NCBI GenBank assembly: GCA_900769115.1
Contig: CAAGFJ010000096.1
Coordinates: 13,340-77,339, forward strand
DNA from: Lachnospiraceae bacterium
GTDB lineage: Bacteria; Bacillota; Clostridia; Lachnospirales; Lachnospiraceae
Direction: 5' to 3'
Length of the DNA stretch: 64,000 nucleotides
The notes under the pieces: generated by a model
Seen by the model: only the letters and a program-made list of their open reading frames with translations
Told to the model about the DNA's origin: nothing
Database searches by the model: none
Made by a program: the position numbers and the translations under genes
Shown: one piece after another, positions 61,126-64,000 of the stretch
Position numbering within the stretch: position 1 is the stretch's first letter
How the letters are laid out: each line of letters begins with the position of its first letter

Positions 61126-62457
61126 ATGAAAAAATATATCACTGCAATATTGCTTACCGGTATTCTGATCCTGACCGGGTGTACCACCCATGTTCCGAAT
61201 GGTCCGGACAGTGCCGATAATCAGAAAAAGAACAAAACCGTACTTACCATGGGAATTATGTATGATGACGGATTACTACAGTCCATCCTAGATGTCTATA
61301 ATGCAGACAGCGATACCTATTACGTGGAACTGCAAAGCTACGAAGCCTATGAGAATCCCTGCCAGCAGTTTCTGCTAGATGTAGCAAGTGGCAAGGCACC
61401 GGATATTATTGAAGTGGGAATGGACTTTCCGGCATCTGTGTTGTTGGAAAAGAACATGCTGTTGGAACTCGATCCTTACTTAGAAAAAGATCCGGACATC
61501 AAGAAGACGGATCTGGTAGACAATGTAGTAGAGGCAATGGAGACGGATGGTTCGCTATACTATCTGTGTGACGGTGTGGGACTCAGTACCTTGTTAGCCA
61601 AAACCGCAGATGTTGGAACGATGACCGGATGGAATGAGGAAGAATTCCTGACCTTCCTTGCAACCAAGCCGGAGGATCAGATGTTGTTTCAGTTAAACAA
61701 CAAGCCGGAGATCCTCGGCAAACTTTTAGATAATAACTTAGACCAATATGTAGACTGGACTACCGGTACCTGCCAGTTTGACAGTGAGCAGTTCAAGAAC
61801 CTGCTCCTTACCGCCGGACGAGGCAATAATACCATAATTGAAGATGTTCCGTTTCCTAAACTGTTGCAGGATGGAGAGATCTTATTCAATGAACTTGGCA
61901 ATTCCGGTATGATGGATACGATCAGTGCCTGTGATATCTTTAACGAACCGGTAACAGCCATCGGTTATCCATGTAAGGATCGGGAAGGCTCCTACTTCCG
62001 GCTGAACCATTCCTTTGGCATCTGTTCCCAGACGAAGAACCCGGATGGTGCATGGGATTTCCTGCGCACCCTTGTCTCGAAGGAACACCAGTCAAAAGCA
62101 TTGGTGGAACAGGGGGCATACTACATTCCAACGAGAAAGGATATGTTTGACCGTATGATCTCCGACCATCAGATCACGGAAGCCTATGAGGACGAGAACG
62201 GATATACGATCGAACCATTCTCTGACAGTTATTCATACGGGGATTATACGATAACATACGGGCCGCTTACAGATGAACAAGTACAGACGTTCTTAGATAT
62301 ATTTAACCGTACCCACAAGTTAGATGGAAGCGATACAGCAATCAGCAATATCATCACAGAAGAGACCGAATCATACTACAACGGAGAGAAGGATGCTGAC
62401 GAGACTGCTAAGATCATCCAGAACCGGGTGGCCACCTATGTGAACGAAAGCCGGTAA
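61126..62457 (+). CDS. Solute-binding lipoprotein linked to the agr-type operon
   Basis: 443 aa. The ATG at 61126 has GGGAG upstream; the longer in-frame version would encode the repeats. Lipobox ILTGCTT near residue 18. Family 1 solute-binding fold: MGIMYDDGLLQSILDVYNAD, ASGKAPDIIEVGMDFP, TDGSLYYLCDGVGLSTLLAK, KNPDGAWDFLRTLVSKEHQS. No CUT1 permease genes accompany it. In this setting it may bind or neutralise a peptide, or be a receptor; that is inference. Confidence 0.9.
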   Translation: MKKYITAILLTGILILTGCTTHVPNGPDSADNQKKNKTVLTMGIMYDDGLLQSILDVYNADSDTYYVELQSYEAYENPCQQFLLDVASGKAPDIIEVGMDFPASVLLEKNMLLELDPYLEKDPDIKKTDLVDNVVEAMETDGSLYYLCDGVGLSTLLAKTADVGTMTGWNEEEFLTFLATKPEDQMLFQLNNKPEILGKLLDNNLDQYVDWTTGTCQFDSEQFKNLLLTAGRGNNTIIEDVPFPKLLQDGEILFNELGNSGMMDTISACDIFNEPVTAIGYPCKDREGSYFRLNHSFGICSQTKNPDGAWDFLRTLVSKEHQSKALVEQGAYYIPTRKDMFDRMISDHQITEAYEDENGYTIEPFSDSYSYGDYTITYGPLTDEQVQTFLDIFNRTHKLDGSDTAISNIITEETESYYNGEKDADETAKIIQNRVATYVNESR

Positions 62458-62464
62458 TATATTA

Positions 62465-62505
62465 ATCCCTGCAAACCACACTAACAATGTGGCTTGCAGG
62501 GATTA
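62465..62505 (+). terminator. Strong hairpin after the lipoprotein gene
   Basis: ATCCCTGCAA-ACCACA pairs with TGTGG-CTTGCAGGGAT across a short loop, followed by TATCTTTGTT. It probably ends the agr-linked transcript. Confidence 0.65.
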
Positions 62506-62621
62506 TCTTTGTTAAGCTCTTTCTTCACCTGATGCATTCGCTTTGAAAATTCACCAAATACCGGGTACTGCCGTTTCACTTCGTATAATTTACCAGTGAG
62601 TGCACAATTCACCTTCTTCAT
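62481..62621 (-). CDS. Possible 46-residue basic protein
   Basis: MKKVNCALTGKLYEVKRQYP is the start of an open frame ending CKPHC then TAG. It is short, basic and free of odd residues, but has no clear ribosome site and its end overlaps the hairpin at 62465. It is convergent with the lipoprotein gene. Real-gene status is uncertain. Confidence 0.3.
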   Translation of the reverse strand: MKKVNCALTGKLYEVKRQYPVFGEFSKRMHQVKKELNKDNPCKPHC

Positions 62622-62666
62622 AACCGACTGCTTTCTATTCTTTGCTATTATCTTATGCAAAGATGT

Positions 62667-63317
62667 CTATTCCGATACTTTCTGCATGATCTCCATCCGG
62701 CAGATGGCATTTCCTTTCTCTACGAAACGTTGCTCATACTCTGTCATAACATTTCCATCTACATATTCTGAATGATGCAGGTCAAAGGTATGATTCAATA
62801 AGATCCAGTGCTCTGCCTCTTCTACCTGCTCCAAAGAAAAATCAAACAGATCCCGGTTATCCGTCTTAAAGATCAAATGACCATCTTTTTGCAGGATCTT
62901 CTCATAACGCTCTAAGAATTGTACGGATGTAAGACGCCGCTTGGCATGCCGATCCTTCGGCCATGGATCGGAGAAATTCAGATAAATTCTTGCTACCTCA
63001 TCCGGTGCAAATACCTCTGCAATATTCTCTGCCTCCATACGAATGAACTTGATGTTCGGCAGTTCCATCTCCTGCTGCTTTTCCAATGCTCTTACCAATA
63101 CGGAAGAATACTTCTCAATTCCTACATAATTGATCTCCGGATGCTCTTTTGCTAAGGTCATAATGAACTGCCCCTTACCCATACCAATCTCAATATGAAT
63201 CGGATGGTCATTGCCAAATACCTCGTTCCATTTTCCCTTCCACTCTGTCTCATCCTTTATTGTAAATGGGCTCTCCGCAATCATATCTCTTGAACCCGGT
63301 ACGTTTCTTAACCGCAT
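62667..63317 (-). CDS. trmB: tRNA (guanine-N7-)-methyltransferase
   Basis: 216 aa, the usual size. It methylates G46 of tRNA with SAM. IHIEIGMGKGQFIMTLAKEH is motif I, NFSDPWPKDRHAKRR is the diagnostic TrmB stretch, and TEYEQRFVEKG sits near the end. It starts a few bases after the zinc-ribbon gene, so both are probably one transcript. Confidence 0.97.
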   Translation of the reverse strand: MRLRNVPGSRDMIAESPFTIKDETEWKGKWNEVFGNDHPIHIEIGMGKGQFIMTLAKEHPEINYVGIEKYSSVLVRALEKQQEMELPNIKFIRMEAENIAEVFAPDEVARIYLNFSDPWPKDRHAKRRLTSVQFLERYEKILQKDGHLIFKTDNRDLFDFSLEQVEEAEHWILLNHTFDLHHSEYVDGNVMTEYEQRFVEKGNAICRMEIMQKVSE

Positions 63318-63326
63318 GGTCTGTCC

Positions 63327-63788
63327 TCACTTTCTGCCTTTCTTTCCTGCATTATCTAGAAAATGCATCTTTTCTTTCTTCTTTTCTATATCCCCCTTAG
63401 GTTTCTCACCCATCTGTTCAAACATGGCTCCATGCAACTGTCCTACCAGTTCCTTCGTACAACCCGGACAATATCTGCCAAACCGGAGTGCACATCCACA
63501 CCTCTCACATTTGATATAGAACTTACTTCCCTCCGGAATCTCCAATCGTCCATTCTTCAAAAACAGATTGATAATCTCTAATGGAACCCCCGTATCCTCT
63601 GATATAAAAGTTGCCGGAGACGGTCCATGTGCTTCCAGATACCTCTTGATCTTACCGAAGTCATCATATTCCTCTGCACCACAATCTTCACACTTGTAAC
63701 TGCCACCTGCCTGATAGAATAACTTGCCCCCACACTCCTTGCAGAACATAGGACGTCTGTCCATAATCCGCTTCTCCAAATCTGTCAT
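63327..63788 (-). CDS. Zinc-ribbon protein (YvyF-like)
   Basis: 153 aa. The ATG at 63788 follows AAGGGGTG; upstream in-frame codons would lie in a GC-rich region and are doubtful. Zinc-binding pairs are CKEC near residue 15 and CEDC near 32, and a second set CERC and CPGC near 109-122. Between them a helical part (SEDTGVPLEIINLFLKNGRLE) resembles flagellar-operon proteins of the YvyF type. The tail is Lys/Glu rich. No flagellar genes are in the window. The role is unknown. Confidence 0.8.
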   Translation of the reverse strand: MTDLEKRIMDRRPMFCKECGGKLFYQAGGSYKCEDCGAEEYDDFGKIKRYLEAHGPSPATFISEDTGVPLEIINLFLKNGRLEIPEGSKFYIKCERCGCALRFGRYCPGCTKELVGQLHGAMFEQMGEKPKGDIEKKKEKMHFLDNAGKKGRK

Positions 63789-63834
63789 ACACTCACCCCT
63801 TTTTATCTTGCCTGTAATGAATCTGTTATCTCTT

Positions 63835-63863
63835 ATTATATTTATGATTTCACTTTTTCGCAA
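63835..63863 (-). promoter_or_regulatory. Promoter of the zinc-ribbon/trmB transcript
   Basis: Minus strand TTGCGA, 17-bp spacer, TATAAT, about 45 bp before the ATG at 63788. Confidence 0.7.
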
Positions 63864-64000
63864 CCTATATTTCTCTCTGACACCCTTGCACAGCGTAAGT
63901 GACGGACGGACGCGCATGTCAGGAGTGTATGAGCCCGGCTTTGGGGTGGTGTCATGTTGCCGCAGGCACACTTGCGTTACGGGCTCGCACGCAGCAGACA
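63864..64000. other. GC-richer right edge without assigned gene
   Basis: The last about 130 bases are visibly richer in G and C than the rest, with GAGCCCG near 63929 and CGGGCTC near 63979 as an inverted pair. I cannot assign a gene from the part visible; it may be the edge of a repeat or another element. Confidence 0.35.

Overview
The window reads as a chromosomal segment of a low-GC, anaerobic, Gram-positive gut Firmicute, most likely a Lachnospiraceae member of the Roseburia/Agathobacter/Coprococcus kind. The basis is AAGGAGG ribosome sites throughout, pyruvate formate-lyase with a clostridial ferredoxin, meso-diaminopimelate dehydrogenase, a Gram-positive tad locus without a secretin, a metG T-box, and agr-type peptide signalling. 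I saw no tRNA, rRNA, CRISPR array, insertion sequence or prophage.

Layout. 1-3384 (minus): a cobalamin riboswitch with its own promoter and terminator precedes a 96-aa protein, which is ATGA-coupled to a large surface protein cut by the left edge. That protein carries a transcobalamin-like (DUF4430) domain, so the unit looks like a B12-capture system. 3391-8712 (plus): a MerR-methyltransferase fusion, then the dTDP-rhamnose operon rfbA-rfbB-rfbD-rfbC, whose promoter has a MerR-type 19-bp spacer filled by a perfect palindrome. Then mscL (plus) and ddh (minus). 10364-13757 (minus): three exported proteins with Thr/Glu-rich linkers: a lipoprotein, a ComEC-like metallo-beta-lactamase lipoprotein and an Ig-domain expansin. 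13805-22128: a raffinose/melibiose-type locus (binding protein, two permeases, GH36 alpha-galactosidase, amylosucrase-like GH13, divergent AraC regulator). 22211-26281: metG with T-box leader, a phosphoribosyltransferase-like protein and a HAD phosphatase.

26385-30364 (plus) is the pyruvate formate-lyase region and the most unusual part. The catalytic subunit (679 aa) lacks the glycyl-radical domain, which is encoded as a separate 80-aa protein. Between them lies a 71-aa cysteine-containing protein whose N-terminus resembles the radical domain but lacks the radical glycine. The activating enzyme follows after a terminator, and then a separately promoted 2[4Fe-4S] ferredoxin. 30382-38477 (minus) holds unknown exported and cytoplasmic proteins, phosphofructokinase, recR, ybaB, dnaX and a flavodoxin-SCP2 fusion, with a CapA-like protein divergent from the last. 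39700-48645 (minus) is a tad pilus locus, preceded by an 18-bp inverted repeat. 49004-54335 (minus) has a hybrid histidine kinase, a YfhO membrane protein and a eukaryotic-type hisA.

54435-62505 (plus) is an agr-like quorum-sensing island. A LytTR response regulator and HPK10 kinase come first, then a promoter preceded by two 14-bp direct repeats at 21-bp period (a typical LytTR site). After it come agrB, agrD, a small Sec-secreted protein, two FtsX-like permeases, an ABC ATPase and a solute-binding lipoprotein. A second copy of the repeat pair lies just before the lipoprotein. The genes look like a quorum-controlled secreted effector with its ABC transporter. The window ends with trmB, a zinc-ribbon protein and a GC-richer edge (minus).

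All functional names are from reading protein motifs by eye; no database search was run.
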